Shown here: positions 24,123 through 35,590 of the stretch, piece by piece | How positions within the stretch are numbered: the stretch's first letter is position 1 | Layout: each line of letters opens with the position of its first letter | The notes under the pieces: model-generated | The model's database searches: none | What the model was told of the DNA's origin: nothing | Seen by the model: the letters and a program-made list of their open reading frames with translations, nothing else | Program-made: the position numbers and the translations under genes | NCBI GenBank assembly: GCA_035771175.1 | Contig: CM069594.1 | Location: 11,222,620-11,286,619 of the forward strand | DNA length: 64,000 nucleotides | From: Paratinospora sagittata | Lineage: Eukaryota > Streptophyta > Magnoliopsida > Ranunculales > Menispermaceae | Reading direction: 5' to 3'

Positions 24123-25275
24123 CTAGATGATTTCCTTTGTCTCGCACGCCCAAAACAACTTTAGATTAAACAATGTTTTGAATTCAAATCATTTTGTACT
24201 CACTTGCTCTTTAACCTGCAACTTCTATTTTTATAAAACACTCATTCTCTGATTTTCAAAAATACAACACGCACGATTTTTGTAAGTTAGATTGAGCTTT
24301 CAAAGAGTTTTTCAAGAGAAGAAAGTAATGATTCTTGCATTTAACAAAACAAGCTTCGAATTGAATCAAAATTACAATCTGCCTTGATGATAACGTCATT
24401 GTTCAGCAAGTTCTTCATTTTATCCCTTTTGTGCTTAGATTTGCAGAGGGTATCCATTGTTTTAAACTGTAAGTATATGAAGTGGTCTCGGTAAGATAAC
24501 AACGTCAAAAAAGAACACAACACCTGTATTGCATCACGAGCACATCAAACAATAGCTTTCGAAGTCTACAAAGATCAAGCTCGAAGAACGAAGACATATC
24601 TCATGTCTAATGCATTAGTTTGATCTTTGGTGTGTAGGGTAACCTCTCGATCAAACTCAGCACTAAAACTCTGAAAATTGCAAAGTCTTCAAAATCACTT
24701 CGATATAGTATTTCATTTTGAAAAAATGTTTTCCGTAAGGTTTTAATCATAATTTCAACGAGTTTTGAATTATTTAAAAGTGTTTTGAGTCAATGGAATG
24801 GTTCTTGAGTGTCAAAATATTAACTTTTCAAAAATAAGGCTATCCAGCAATTTGGCAAAATTCTCGAGAAGGCACTAACGCACTATCAGTGTTGATAGCA
24901 CGTTGATAGGGTTCTATAATAAGACATTTGTTTTTTCTGGAAAATTGTCTATAGCGCGATATCCCCTTTGATGACTCGCTATAAAGCTGTTGCCTTATTC
25001 TTTTCATTTTTAGTAAAATGGGCAATAGCGCGCTATAGGCCTTGATAAAACGATTCCGGAAAGTCTGAAAAACTCGAGCTCTCGGGTTTGTGTATATCGA
25101 CCTGCTATCTGTCAATAGAGAACATGATACACAACCAAATAGCACTCTATCCACGTCTGAGACAAAAACAAGATATTTCTAACGAGAAAAAGGTGGGCAC
25201 TTCTGCTTGCTCGATTTTTCTATTCCTTACACAGTTTTGCCAGGTTATCTTAATTGAAATATGTTCTACTAACAC
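24123..25275. repeat. Satellite unit 22 (L/B, F1, T2)
   Basis: 1153 bp. Near-identical to unit 20 and closely related to unit 16. First palindrome 'atagcgcgatat'. Confidence 0.95.
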
Positions 25276-26412
25276 CTAGATGATTTCCTTTGTCTCGCAC
25301 GCCCTAAACAACTTTAGATTAAACAATGTTTTGAATTCAAATCATTTTGTACTCACTTGCTCTTTAGCCTGCAACTTCTATTTTTATAAAACACTCATTC
25401 TCTGATTTTGAAAAATACAACAAGCACGATTTTTGAAGTTAGATTGAGCTTTCCAAAGAGTTTTTCAAGAGAAGAAAGGAATGATTCTTGCATTTGCCAA
25501 AACAAGCTTCGAAATGAATCAAAATTGCAATCTGTCTTGATGATAACGTCATTGTTCAGCAAGTTCTTCATTTTATCCCTTTTGTGCTTAGATTTGCAGA
25601 GGGTATCCATTGTTTTAAACTGTAAGTATATGAAGTGGTCTCGGTAAGATAACACATCAAAAAAACACAACACCTGTATTGCATCAAGAACACATCAAAC
25701 AATAGCTTTCGAAGTCTACAAAAATCAAGCTCGAAGAACAAAGACATATCTCATGTCTAATGCATTAGTTTGATCTTTGGTGTGTAAGGTAACCTCTTTA
25801 TCAAACTCAGCACTAAAACTCTGAAAATTGCAAAGTCTTCAAAATCACTTCGATATAGTATTTCATTTTGAAAAAATGTTTTCCGTAAGGTTTTAATCAT
25901 AATTTCAATGACTTTTGAATTATTTAAATGTGTTTTGAGTCAATGGAATGGTTCTTAGGTGTCAAAATATTAATTTTTCAAAAATAAGGCTATCCAGCAA
26001 TTTGGCAAAATTCTCGAGAAGGCACTAGCGCACTATCAGTGTTGATAGCACGTTGATAGGGTTCTATAATAAGACATTTGTTTTTTCTGGAAAATTGTCT
26101 CCCTTTGATGACTCGCTATAAAGCTGTTTCCTTGATCTTTTCATTTTTAGTAAAATGGGCAATAGCGCGCTATAGGCCTTGATCACACGCTATCGGAAAG
26201 TCTAAAAAACTCAAGCTCTCTAGTTTGTGTATATCGACCTGCTATCTGTCAATAGAGAACATGATACACAACCAAATAGCACTCTATCCACGTCTGAGAC
26301 CAAAATCAGATATTTCTAACGAGAAAAATGTGGGCACTTCTGCTTGCTCGATTTTTCTATTCCTTACACAGTTTTGCCAGGTTATCTTAATTGAAATATG
26401 CCCTACTAACAC
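25276..26412. repeat. Satellite unit 23 (S/A, F2, T1)
   Basis: 1137 bp. Twin of unit 17, with a shorter A-run in 'catcaaaaaaacacaac'. It has 'gtgtaaggtaacc' where unit 17 has 'gtgtagggtaacc'. Confidence 0.95.
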
Positions 26413-27566
26413 CTAGATGATTCCCTTTGTCTCGCACGCCCAAAACAACTTTAGATTAAACAATGTTTTGAATTCAAATCATTTTGTACTCACTTGCTCT
26501 TTAACCTGCAACTTCTATTTTTATAAAACACTCATTTTCTAATTTTCAAAAATACAACACGCACGATTTTTGTAAGTTAGATTGAGCTTTCCAAAGAGTT
26601 TTTCAAGAGAAGAAAGTAATGATTCTTGCATTTGCCAAAACAAGCTTCGAATTGAATCAAAATTGCAATCTGTCTTGATGATAACGTCATTGTTTAGCAA
26701 GTTCTTCATTTTATCCCTTTTGTGCTTAGATTTGCAGAGGGTATCCATTGTTTTAAACTGTAAGTATATGAAGTGGTCTCGGTAAGATAACAACATCAAA
26801 AAAGAACACAACACCTGTATTGCATCAAGAACACAACAAACAATAGCTTTCGAAGTCTACAAAGATCAAGCTCGAAGAACGAAGACATATCTCATGTCTA
26901 ATGCATTAGTTTGATCTTTGGTGTGTACGGTAACCTCTCGATCAAACTCAGCACGAAAACTCTGAAAATTGCAAAGTCTTCAAGATCACTTCGATATAGT
27001 ATTTCATTTTGAAAAAATGTTTTCCGTAAGGTTTTAATTATAATTTCAATGAGTTTTGAATTATTTAAAAGTGTTTTGAGTCAATGGAATGGTTCTTGAG
27101 TGTCAAAATATTAATTTTTCAAAAATAAGGCTATCCAGCATTTTGCCAAAATTCTCGAGAAGGCACTAGCGCACTATCAGTGTTGATAGCACGTTGATAG
27201 GGTTCTATAATAAGTCATTTGTTTTTTCTGAAAAATTGTCTATAGCGCGCTATCCCCTTTGATGACTCGCTATAAAGCTGTTGACTTGATCCTTTCATTT
27301 TTAGTAAAATGGGCAATAGCGCGCTATAGGCCTTGATAACACGCTTTCAGAAAGTCTGAAAAACTCGAGCTCTCGGGTTTGTGTATATCGACCTGCTATC
27401 TGTCAATAGAGAACATGATACACAACCAAATAGCACTCTATCCACGTCTGAGACAAAAATAAGATATTTCTAACGAGAAAAAGGTGGGCACTTCTGCTTG
27501 CTCGATTTTTCTATTCCTTACACTGTTTTGCCAGGCTATCTTAATTGAAATATGTTCTACTAACAC
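26413..27566. repeat. Satellite unit 24 (L/B, F1, T1 to T2 chimera)
   Basis: 1154 bp. Follows unit 18 up to 'gctttcagaaag' (about 27350), then switches before 27452 to the T2 tail with 'gccaggctatc' of units 19 and 21. This marks the right end of the 6.9-kb duplication. Confidence 0.95.
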
Positions 27567-28705
27567 CTAGATGATTTCCTTTGTCTCGCACGCCCAAAAC
27601 AACTTTAGATTAAACAATGTTTTGAATTCAAATCATTTTGTACTCACTTGCTCTTTAACCTGCAACTTCTATTTTAATAAAACACTCATTCTCTGATTTT
27701 GAAAAATACAACAAGCACGATTTTTGAAGTTAGATTGAGCTTTCCAAAGAGTTTTTCAAGAGAAGAAAGTAATGATTCTTGCATTTGCCAAAACAAGCTT
27801 CGAATTGAATCAAAATTGCAATCTGTCTTGATGATAACGTCATTGTTCAGCAAGTTCTTCATTTTATCCCTTTTGTGCTTAGATTTGCAGAGGGTATCCA
27901 TTGTTTTAAACTGTAAGTATATGAAGTGGTCTCGGTAAGATAACAACATCAAAAAAGAACACAACACCTGTATTGCAGCAAGAACACATCAAACAATAGC
28001 TTTCGAAGTCTACAAAGATCAAGCTCGAAGAACAAAGGCATATCTCATGTCTAATGCATTAGTTTGATCTTTGGTGTGTAGGGTAACCTCTTTATCAAAC
28101 TCAGCACTAAAACTCTGAAAATTGCAAAGTCTTCAAAATCACTTCGATATAGTATTTCATTTTGAAAAAATGTTTTCCGAAAGGTTTTAATCATAATTTC
28201 AATGAGTTTTGAATTATTTAAAAGTGTTTTGAGTCAATGGAATGGTTCTTAGGTGTCAAAATATTAATTTTCAAAAATAAGGCTATCCAGCAATTTGCCA
28301 AAATTCTCGAGAAGGCACTAGCGCACTATCAGTGCCGAGAGCACGTTGATAGGGTTCTATAATAAGACATTTGTTTTTTCTGGAAAATTGTTTCCCTTTG
28401 ATGACTCGCTATAAAGCTGTTGCCTTGATCTTTTCATTTTTAATAAAATGGGCAATAGCGCGCTATAGGCCTTGATCACACGCTATCTGAAAGTCTAAAA
28501 AACTCAAGCTCTCTAGTTTGTGTATATCGACCTGCTATCTGTCAATAGAGAACATGATACACAACCAAATAGCACTCCATCCACGTCTGAGACCAAAATC
28601 AGATATTTCTAACGAGAAAAATGTGGGCACTTCTGCTTGCTCGATTTTTCTATTCCTTACACAGTTTTGCCAGGTTATCTTAATTGAAATATGCTCTACT
28701 AACAC
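27567..28705. repeat. Satellite unit 25 (S/A, F2, T1)
   Basis: 1139 bp. First unit with 'cagtgccgagagcacg', which breaks the CTATCA/TGATAG stem. 'attttaataaaac' and 'attgcagcaag' are private. Confidence 0.95.
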
Positions 28706-29858
28706 CTAGATGATTCCCTTTGTCTCGCACGCCCAAAACAACTTTAGATTAAACAATGTTTTGAATTCAAATCATTTTGTACTCACTTGCTCTTTAACCT
28801 GCAACTTCTATTTTTATAAAACACTCATTCTCTGATTTTCAAAAATACAACACGCACGATTTTTGTAAGTTAGATTGAGCTTTCCAAAGAGTTTTTCAAG
28901 AGAAGAAAGTAATGATTCTTGCATTTGCCAAAACAAGCTTCGAATTGAATCAAAATTGCAATCTGTCTTGATGATAACGTCATTGTTTAGCAAGTTCTTC
29001 ATTTTATCCCTTTTGTGCTTAGATTTGCAGAGGGTATCCATTGTTTTAAACTGTAAGTATATGAAGTGGTCTCGGCAAGATAACAATATCAAAAAAGAAC
29101 ACAACACCTGTATTGCATCAAGAACACATCAAACAATAACTTTCGAAGTCTACAAAGATCATGCTCGAAGAACGAAGACATATCTCATGTCTAATGCATT
29201 AGTTTGATCTTTGGTGTGTAGGGTAACCTCTCGATCAAATTCAGCACTAAAACTCTGAAAATTGCAAAGTCTTCAAGATCACTTCGATATAGTATTTCAT
29301 TTTGAAAAAATGTTTTCCGTAAGGTTTTAATCATAATTTCAATGAGTTTTGAATTATTTAAAAGTGTTTTGAGTCAATGGAATGGTTCTTGAGTGTCAAA
29401 ATATTAATTTTTCAAAAATAAGCCTATCCAGCAATTTGCCAAAATTCTCGAGAAGGCACTAGCGCACTATCAGTGTTGATAGCACGTTGATAGGGTTCTA
29501 TAATAAAACAATTGTTATTTCTGGAAAATTGTCTATAGAGCGCTATCCCCTTTGATGACTCGCTGTAAAGCTGTTGCCTTTATCTTTTCATTTTTAGTAA
29601 AATGGGCAATAGCGCGCTATAGGCCTTGATAACACGCTATCGAAAAGTCTAAAAAACTCAAGCTCTCTAGTTTGTGTATATCGACCTGCTATCTGTCAAT
29701 AGAGAACATGATACACAACCAAATAGCACTCTATCCACGTCTGAGACCAAAATCAGATATTTCTAAACAGAAAATGTGGGCACTTCTGCTTGCTCGATTT
29801 TTCTATTCCTTACTCAGTTTTGCCAGGTTATCTTAATTGAAATATGTTCTACTAACAC
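28706..29858. repeat. Satellite unit 26 (L/A, F1, T3)
   Basis: 1153 bp. Carries 'ctcggcaagataacaatatc', which removes a plus-strand stop, and 'gatcatgctcg'. First palindrome 'atagagcgctat'. Twin of units 28 and 30. Confidence 0.95.
28875..29207 (+). other. Plus-strand open frame, 110 codons (unit 26; same in 28 and 30)
   Basis: Antisense shadow of the exon-like frame. In most units it stops after 67 codons at CGG-TAA. A T-to-C change ('tctcggcaag') in units 26, 28 and 30 removes the stop and extends it by 43 codons. This is best explained by one mutation copied with the dimer. Confidence 0.15.
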
Positions 29859-30998
29859 CTAGATGATTCCCTTTGTCTCGCACGCCCAACACAACTTTAG
29901 ATTAAACAATGTTTTGAATTCAAATCATTTTGTACTCACTTGCTCTTTAACCTGCAACTTCTATTTTTATAAAACACTCATTCTCTGATTTTCGAAAATA
30001 CAACACGCACGATTTTTGTAAGTTAGATTGAGCTTTCCAAAGCGTTTTTCAAGAGAAGAAAGTAATGATTCTTGCATTTGCCAAAACAAGCTTCGAATTG
30101 AATCAAAATTGCAATCTGTCTTGATGATAACGTCATTGTTGAGCAAGTTCTTCATTTTATCCCTTTTGTGCTTAGATTTGCAGAGGGTATCCATTGTTTT
30201 AAACTGTAAGTATATGAAGTGGTCTCGGTAAGATAACAACATCAAAAAAGAACACAACACCTGTATTGCATCAGGAACACATCAAACAATAGCTTTCGAA
30301 GTCTGCAAAGATCAAGCTCGAAGAACAAAGGCATATCTCATGTCTAATGCATTAGTTTGATCTTTGGTGTGTAGGGTAACCTCTTTATCAAACTCAGCAC
30401 TAAAACTCTGAAAATTGCAAAGTCTTCAAAATCACTTCGATATAGTATTTCATTTTGAAAAAATGTTTTCTGAAAGGTTTTAATCATAATATCAATGAGT
30501 TTTGAATTATTTAAAAGTGTTTTGAGTCAATGGAATGGTTCTTAGGTGTCAAAATATTAATTTTCAAAAATAAGGCTATCCAGCAATTTGCCAAAATTCT
30601 CGAGAAGGCACTAGCGCACTATCAGTGCCGAGAGCACGTTGATAGGGTTCTATAATAAGACATTTGTTTTTTCTGGAAAATTGTTTCCCTTTGATGACTC
30701 GCTATAAAGCTGTTGCCTTGATCTTTTCATTTTTAATAAAATGGGCAATAGTGCGCTATAGGCCTTGATCACACGCTATCTGAAAGTCTAAAAAACTCAA
30801 GCTCTCTAGTTTGTGTATATCGACCTGCTATCTGTCAATAGAGAACATGATACACAACCAAATAGCACTCCATCCACGTCTGAGACCAAAATCAGATATT
30901 TCTAACGAGAAAAATGTGGGCACTTCTGCTTGCTCGATTTTTCTATTCCTTACACAGTTTTGCCAGGTTATCTTAATTGAAATATGCTCTACTAACAC
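29859..30998. repeat. Satellite unit 27 (S/A, F1, T1), recombinant
   Basis: 1140 bp. F1 front ('cgcccaacac', 'aaagcgtttttc') joined to a class S back with 'cagtgccgagagc'. Second palindrome altered to 'atagtgcgctat'. Confidence 0.95.
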
Positions 30999-32151
30999 CT
31001 AGATGATTCCCTTTGTCTCGCACGCCCAAAACAACTTTAGATTAAACAATGTTTTGAATTCAAATCATTTTGTACTCACTTGCTCTTTAACCTGCAACTT
31101 ATATTTTTATAAAACACTCATTCTCTGATTTTCAAAAATACAACACGCACGATTTTTGTAAGTTAGATTGAGCTTTCCAAAGAGTTTTTCAAGAGAAGAA
31201 AGTAATGATTCTTGCATTTGCCAAAACAAGCTTCGAATTGAATCAAAATTGCAATCTGTCTTGATGATAACGTCATTGTTTAGCAAGTTCTTCATTTTAT
31301 CCCTTTTGTGCTTAGATTTGCAGAGGGTATCCATTGTTTTAAACTGTAAGTATATGAAGTGGTCTCGGCAAGATAACAATATCAAAAAAGAACACAACAC
31401 CTGTATTGCATCAAGAACACATCAAACAATAACTTTCGAAGTCTACAAAGATCATGCTCGAAGAACGAAGACATATCTCATGTCTAATGCATTAGTTTGA
31501 TCTTTGGTGTGTAGGGTAACCTCTCGATCAAATTCAGCACTAAAACTCTGAAAATTGCAAAGTCTTCAAGATCACTTCGATATAGTATTTCATTTTGAAA
31601 AAATGTTTTCCGTAAGGTTTTAATCATAATTTCAATGAGTTTTGAATTATTTAAAAGTGTTTTGAGTCAATGGAATGGTTCTTGAGTGTAAAAATATTAA
31701 TTTTTCAAAAATAAGCCTATCCAGCAATTTGCCAAAATTCTCGAGAAGGCACTAGCGCACTATCAGTGTTGATAGCACGTTGATAGGGTTCTATAATAAA
31801 ACAATTGTTATTTCTGGAAAATTGTCTATAGAGCGCTATCCCCTTTGATGACTCGCTGTAAAGCTGTTGCCTTTATCTTTTCATTTTTAGTAAAATGGGC
31901 AATAGCGCGCTATAAGCCTTGATAACACGCTATCGGAAAGTCTAAAAAACTCAAGCTCTCTAGTTTGTGTATATCGACCTGCTATCTGTCAATAGAGAAC
32001 ATGATACACAACCAAATAGCACTCTATCCACGTCTGAGACCAAAATCAGATATTTCTAAACAGAAAATGTGGGCACTTCTGCTTGCTCGATTTTTCTATT
32101 CCTTACTCAGTTTTGCCAGGTTATCTTAATTGAAATATGCTCTACTAACAC
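30999..32151. repeat. Satellite unit 28 (L/A, F1, T3)
   Basis: 1153 bp. About five differences from unit 26 by eye, including 'aacttatattttt' and 'gtgtaaaaatatt'. Confidence 0.95.
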
Positions 32152-33284
32152 CTAGATGATTCCCTTTGTCTCGCACGCCCTTTAGATTAAACAATGTTTT
32201 GAATTCAAATCATTTTGTACTCACTTGCTCTTTAACCTGCAACTTCTATTTTTATAAAACACTCATTCTCTGATTTTCGAAAATACAACACGCACGATTT
32301 TTGTAAGTTAGATTGAGCTTTCCAAAGCGTTTTTTCAAGAGAAGAAAGTAATGATTCTTGCATTTGCCAAAACAAGCTTCGAATTGAATCAAAATTGCAA
32401 TCTGTCTTGATGATAACGTCATTGTTGAGCAAGTTCTTCATTTTATCCCTTTTGTGCTTAGATTTGCAGAGGGTATCCATTGTTTTAAACTGTAAGTATA
32501 TGAAGTGGTCTCGGTAAGATAACAACATCAAAAAAGAACACAACACCTGTATTGCATCAGGAACACATCAAACAATAGCTTTCGAAGTCTACAAAGATCA
32601 AGCTCGAAGAACGAAGACATATCTCATGTCTAATGCATTAGTTTGATCTTTGGTGTGTAGGGTAACCTCTTTATCAAACTCAGCACTAAAACTCTGAAAA
32701 TTGCAAAGTCTTCAAGATCACTTCGATATAGTATTTCATTTTGAAAAAATGTTTTCCGTAAGGTTTTAATCATAATTTCAATGAGTTTTGAATTATTTAA
32801 AAGTGTTTTGAGTCAATGGAATGGTTCTTAGGTGTCAAAATATTAATTTTCAAAAATAAGGCTATCCAGCAATTTGCCAAAATTCTCGAGAAGGCACTAG
32901 CGCACTATCAGTGCCGAGAGCACGTTGATAGGGTTCTATAATAAGACATTTGTTTTTTCTGGAAAATTGTTTCCCTTTGATGACTCGCTATAAAGCTGTT
33001 GCCTTGATCTTTTCATTTTTAATAAAATGGGCAATAGCGCGCTATAGGCCTTGATCACACGCTATCTGAAAGTCTAAAAAACTCAAGCTCTCTAGTTTGT
33101 GTATATCGACCTGCTATCTGTCAATAGAGAACATGATACACAACCAAATAGCACTCCATCCACGTCTGAGACCAAAATCAGATATTTCTAACGAGAAAAA
33201 TGTGGGCACTTCTGCTTGCTCGATTTTTCTATTCCTTACACAGTTTTGCCAGGTTATCTTAATTGAAATATGCTCTACTAACAC
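32152..33284. repeat. Satellite unit 29 (S/A, F1, T1)
   Basis: 1133 bp, the shortest complete unit. An 8-bp deletion after 32180 leaves 'cgcacgccctttagatt'. One extra T near 32330 ('gcgttttttcaag') shifts the minus-strand frame, which then reads 104 residues (32232-32546). Confidence 0.95.
32232..32546 (-). other. Frame-shifted minus-strand open frame, 104 codons (unit 29)
   Basis: A one-base T insertion near 32330 joins the LEK part of the exon-like frame to the alternative downstream frame, which ends KIEVAG before a TAA. It shows that the downstream frame is also open past the usual stop. It occurs in one unit only. Confidence 0.2.
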
Positions 33285-34437
33285 CTAGATGATTCCCTTT
33301 GTCTCGCACGCCCAAAACAACTTTAGATTAAACAATGTTTTGAATTCAAATCATTTTGTACTCACTTGCTCTTTAACCTGCAACTTCTATTTTTATAAAA
33401 CACTCATTCTCTGATTTTCAAAAATACAACACGCACGATTTTTGTAAGTTAGATTGAGCTTTCCAAAGAGTTTTTCAAGAGAAGAAAGTAATGATTCTTG
33501 CATTTGCCAAAACAAGCTTCGAATTGAATCAAAATTGCAATCTGTCTTGATGATAACGTCATTGTTTAGCAAGTTCTTCATTTTATCCCTTTTGTGCTTA
33601 GATTTGCAGAGGGTATCCATTGTTTTAAACTGTAAGTATATGAAGTGGTCTCGGCAAGATAACAATATCAAAAAAGAACACAACACCTGTATTGCATCAA
33701 GAACACATCAAACAATAACTTTCGAAGTCTACAAAGATCATGCTCGAAGAACGAAGACATATCTCATGTCTAATGCATTAGTTTGATCTTTGGTGTGTAG
33801 GGTAACCTCTCGATCAAATTCAGCACTAAAACTCTGAAAATTGCAAAGTCTTCAAGATCACTTCGATATAGTATTTCATTTTGAAAAAATGTTTTCCGTA
33901 AGGTTTTAATCATAATTTCAATGAGTTTTGAATTATTTAAAAGTGTTTTGAGTCAATGGAATGGTTCTTGAGTGTCAAAATATTAATTTTTCAAAAATAA
34001 GCCTATCCAGCAATTTGCCAAAATTCTCGAGAAGGCACTAGCGCACTATCAGTGTTGATAGCACGTTGATAGGGTTCTATAATAAAACAATTGTTATTTC
34101 TGGAAAATTGTCGATAGAGCGCTATCCCCTTTGATGACTCGCTGTAAAGCTGTTGCCTTTATCTTTTCATTTTTAGTAAAATGGGCAATAGCGCGCTATA
34201 GGCCTTGATAACACGCTATCGGAAAGTCTAAAAAACTGAAGCTCTCTAGTTTGTGTATATCGACCTGCTATCTGTCACTAGAGAACATGATACACAACCA
34301 AATAGCACTCTATCCACGTCTGAGACCAAAAACAGATATTTCTAAACAGAAAATGTGGGCACTTCTGCTTGCTCGATTTTTCTATTCCTTACTCAGTTTT
34401 GCCAGGTTATCTTAATTGAAATATGCTCTACTAACAC
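33285..34437. repeat. Satellite unit 30 (L/A, F1, T3)
   Basis: 1153 bp. Twin of units 26 and 28. Private: 'ttgtcgatagagcg', 'gtcactagagaac' and 'ccaaaaacag'. Confidence 0.95.
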
Positions 34438-35590
34438 CTAGATGATTCCCTTTGTCTCGCACGCCCAACACAACTTTAGATTAAACAATGTTTTGAATTC
34501 AAATCATTTTGTACTCACTTGCTCTTTAACCTGCAACTTCTATTTTTATAAAACACTCATTCTCTGATTTTCAAAAATACAACACGCACGATTTTTGTAA
34601 GTTAGATTGAGCTTTCCAAAGCGTTTTTCAAGAGAAGAAAGTAATGATTCTTGCATTTGCCAAAACAAGCTTCGAATTGAATCAAAATTGCAATCTGTCT
34701 TGATGATAACGTCATTGTTTAGCAAGTTCTTCATTTTATCCCTTTTGTGCTTAGATTTGCAGAGGGTATCCATTGTTTTAAACTGTAAGTATATGAAGTG
34801 GTCTCGGTAAGATAACAACATCAAAAAAGAACACAACACCTGTATTGCATCAGGAACACATCAAACAATAGCTTTCGAAGTCTACAAAGATCAAGCTCGA
34901 AGAACGAAGACATATCTCATGTCTAATGCATTAGTTTGATCTTTGGTGTGTAGGGTAACCTCTCGATCAAATTCAGCACTAAAACTCTGAAAATTGCAAA
35001 GTCTTCAAGATCACTTCGATATAGTATTTCATTTTGAAAAAATGTTTTCCGTAAGGTTTTAATCATAATTTCAATGAGTTTTGAATTATTTAAAAGTGTT
35101 TTGAGTCAATGGAATGGTTCTTGAGTGTCAAAATATTAATTTTTCAAAAATAAGCCTATCCAGCAATTTGCCAAAATTCTCGAGAAGGCACTAGCGCACT
35201 ATCAGTGTTGATAGCACGTTGATAGGGTTCTATAATAAAACAATTGTTATTTCTGGAAAATTGTCTATAGAGCGCTATCCCCTTTGATGACTCGCTGTAA
35301 AGCTGTTGCCTTTATCTTTTCATTTTTAGTAAAATGGGCAATAGCGCGCTATAGGCCTTGATAACACGCTATCGGAAAGTCTAAAAAACTCAAGCTCTCT
35401 AGTTTGTGTATATCGACCTGCTATCTGTCAATAGAGAACATGATACACAACCAAATAGCACTCTATCCACATCTGAGACCAAAATCAGATATTTCTAAAC
35501 AGAAAATGTGGGCACTTCTGCTTGCTCGATTTTTCTATTCCTTACTCAGTTTTGCCAGGTTATCTTAATTGAAATATGCTCTACTAACAC
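34438..35590. repeat. Satellite unit 31 (L/A, F1, T3), mosaic
   Basis: 1153 bp. The front matches units 27 and 29 ('cgcccaacac', 'aaagcgttt', 'catcaggaacac'). By about 34970 it follows units 26, 28 and 30 ('caaattcagc', 'ataagcctatcc'). Confidence 0.94.

Larger units (their letters stand above)
20663..25275. repeat. Very recent ~2306-bp duplication (units 19-20 / 21-22)
   Basis: Unit 20 and unit 22 start 2306 bp apart and differ at only about three positions by eye. Most of unit 19 matches unit 21 at an offset of 2307, including the private variants 'gtgtttagggtaagc', 'gaagcggtgtcgg' and 'ggtatgcattg'. The first 220 bp or so of unit 21 are instead of the F2 type seen in units 17 and 23. Confidence 0.8.
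17215..27430. repeat. ~6.9-kb duplicated block (units 16-18 repeated as 22-24)
   Basis: Units 16, 17 and 18 (17215, 18369, 19507) recur as units 22, 23 and 24 (24123, 25276, 26413) at offsets of 6908, 6907 and 6906 bp. Shared private variants are the altered palindrome 'atagcgcgatat' (16/22), 'aaaggaatg' with 'cgaaatgaatc' (17/23), and 'gtgtacggtaacc' with 'gctttcagaaag' (18/24). The copy ends inside unit 24, whose tail switches to the T2 form seen in units 19 and 21. Confidence 0.8.
27567..35590. repeat. S + L/A dimeric block, ~2.29-kb period (units 25-31)
   Basis: S units 25, 27 and 29 share 'cagtgccgagagcacg'. They alternate with L/A units 26, 28 and 30, which share 'aacaatatc', 'aataactttcg', 'gatcatgctcg', 'tctcggcaag' and the T3 tail. 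Dimer offsets are 2293 and 2286 bp; the second is shortened by the small deletion in unit 29. Unit 31 is a mosaic that ends the run. Unit 33 keeps the 'gtgccgag' variant further right. Confidence 0.8.
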
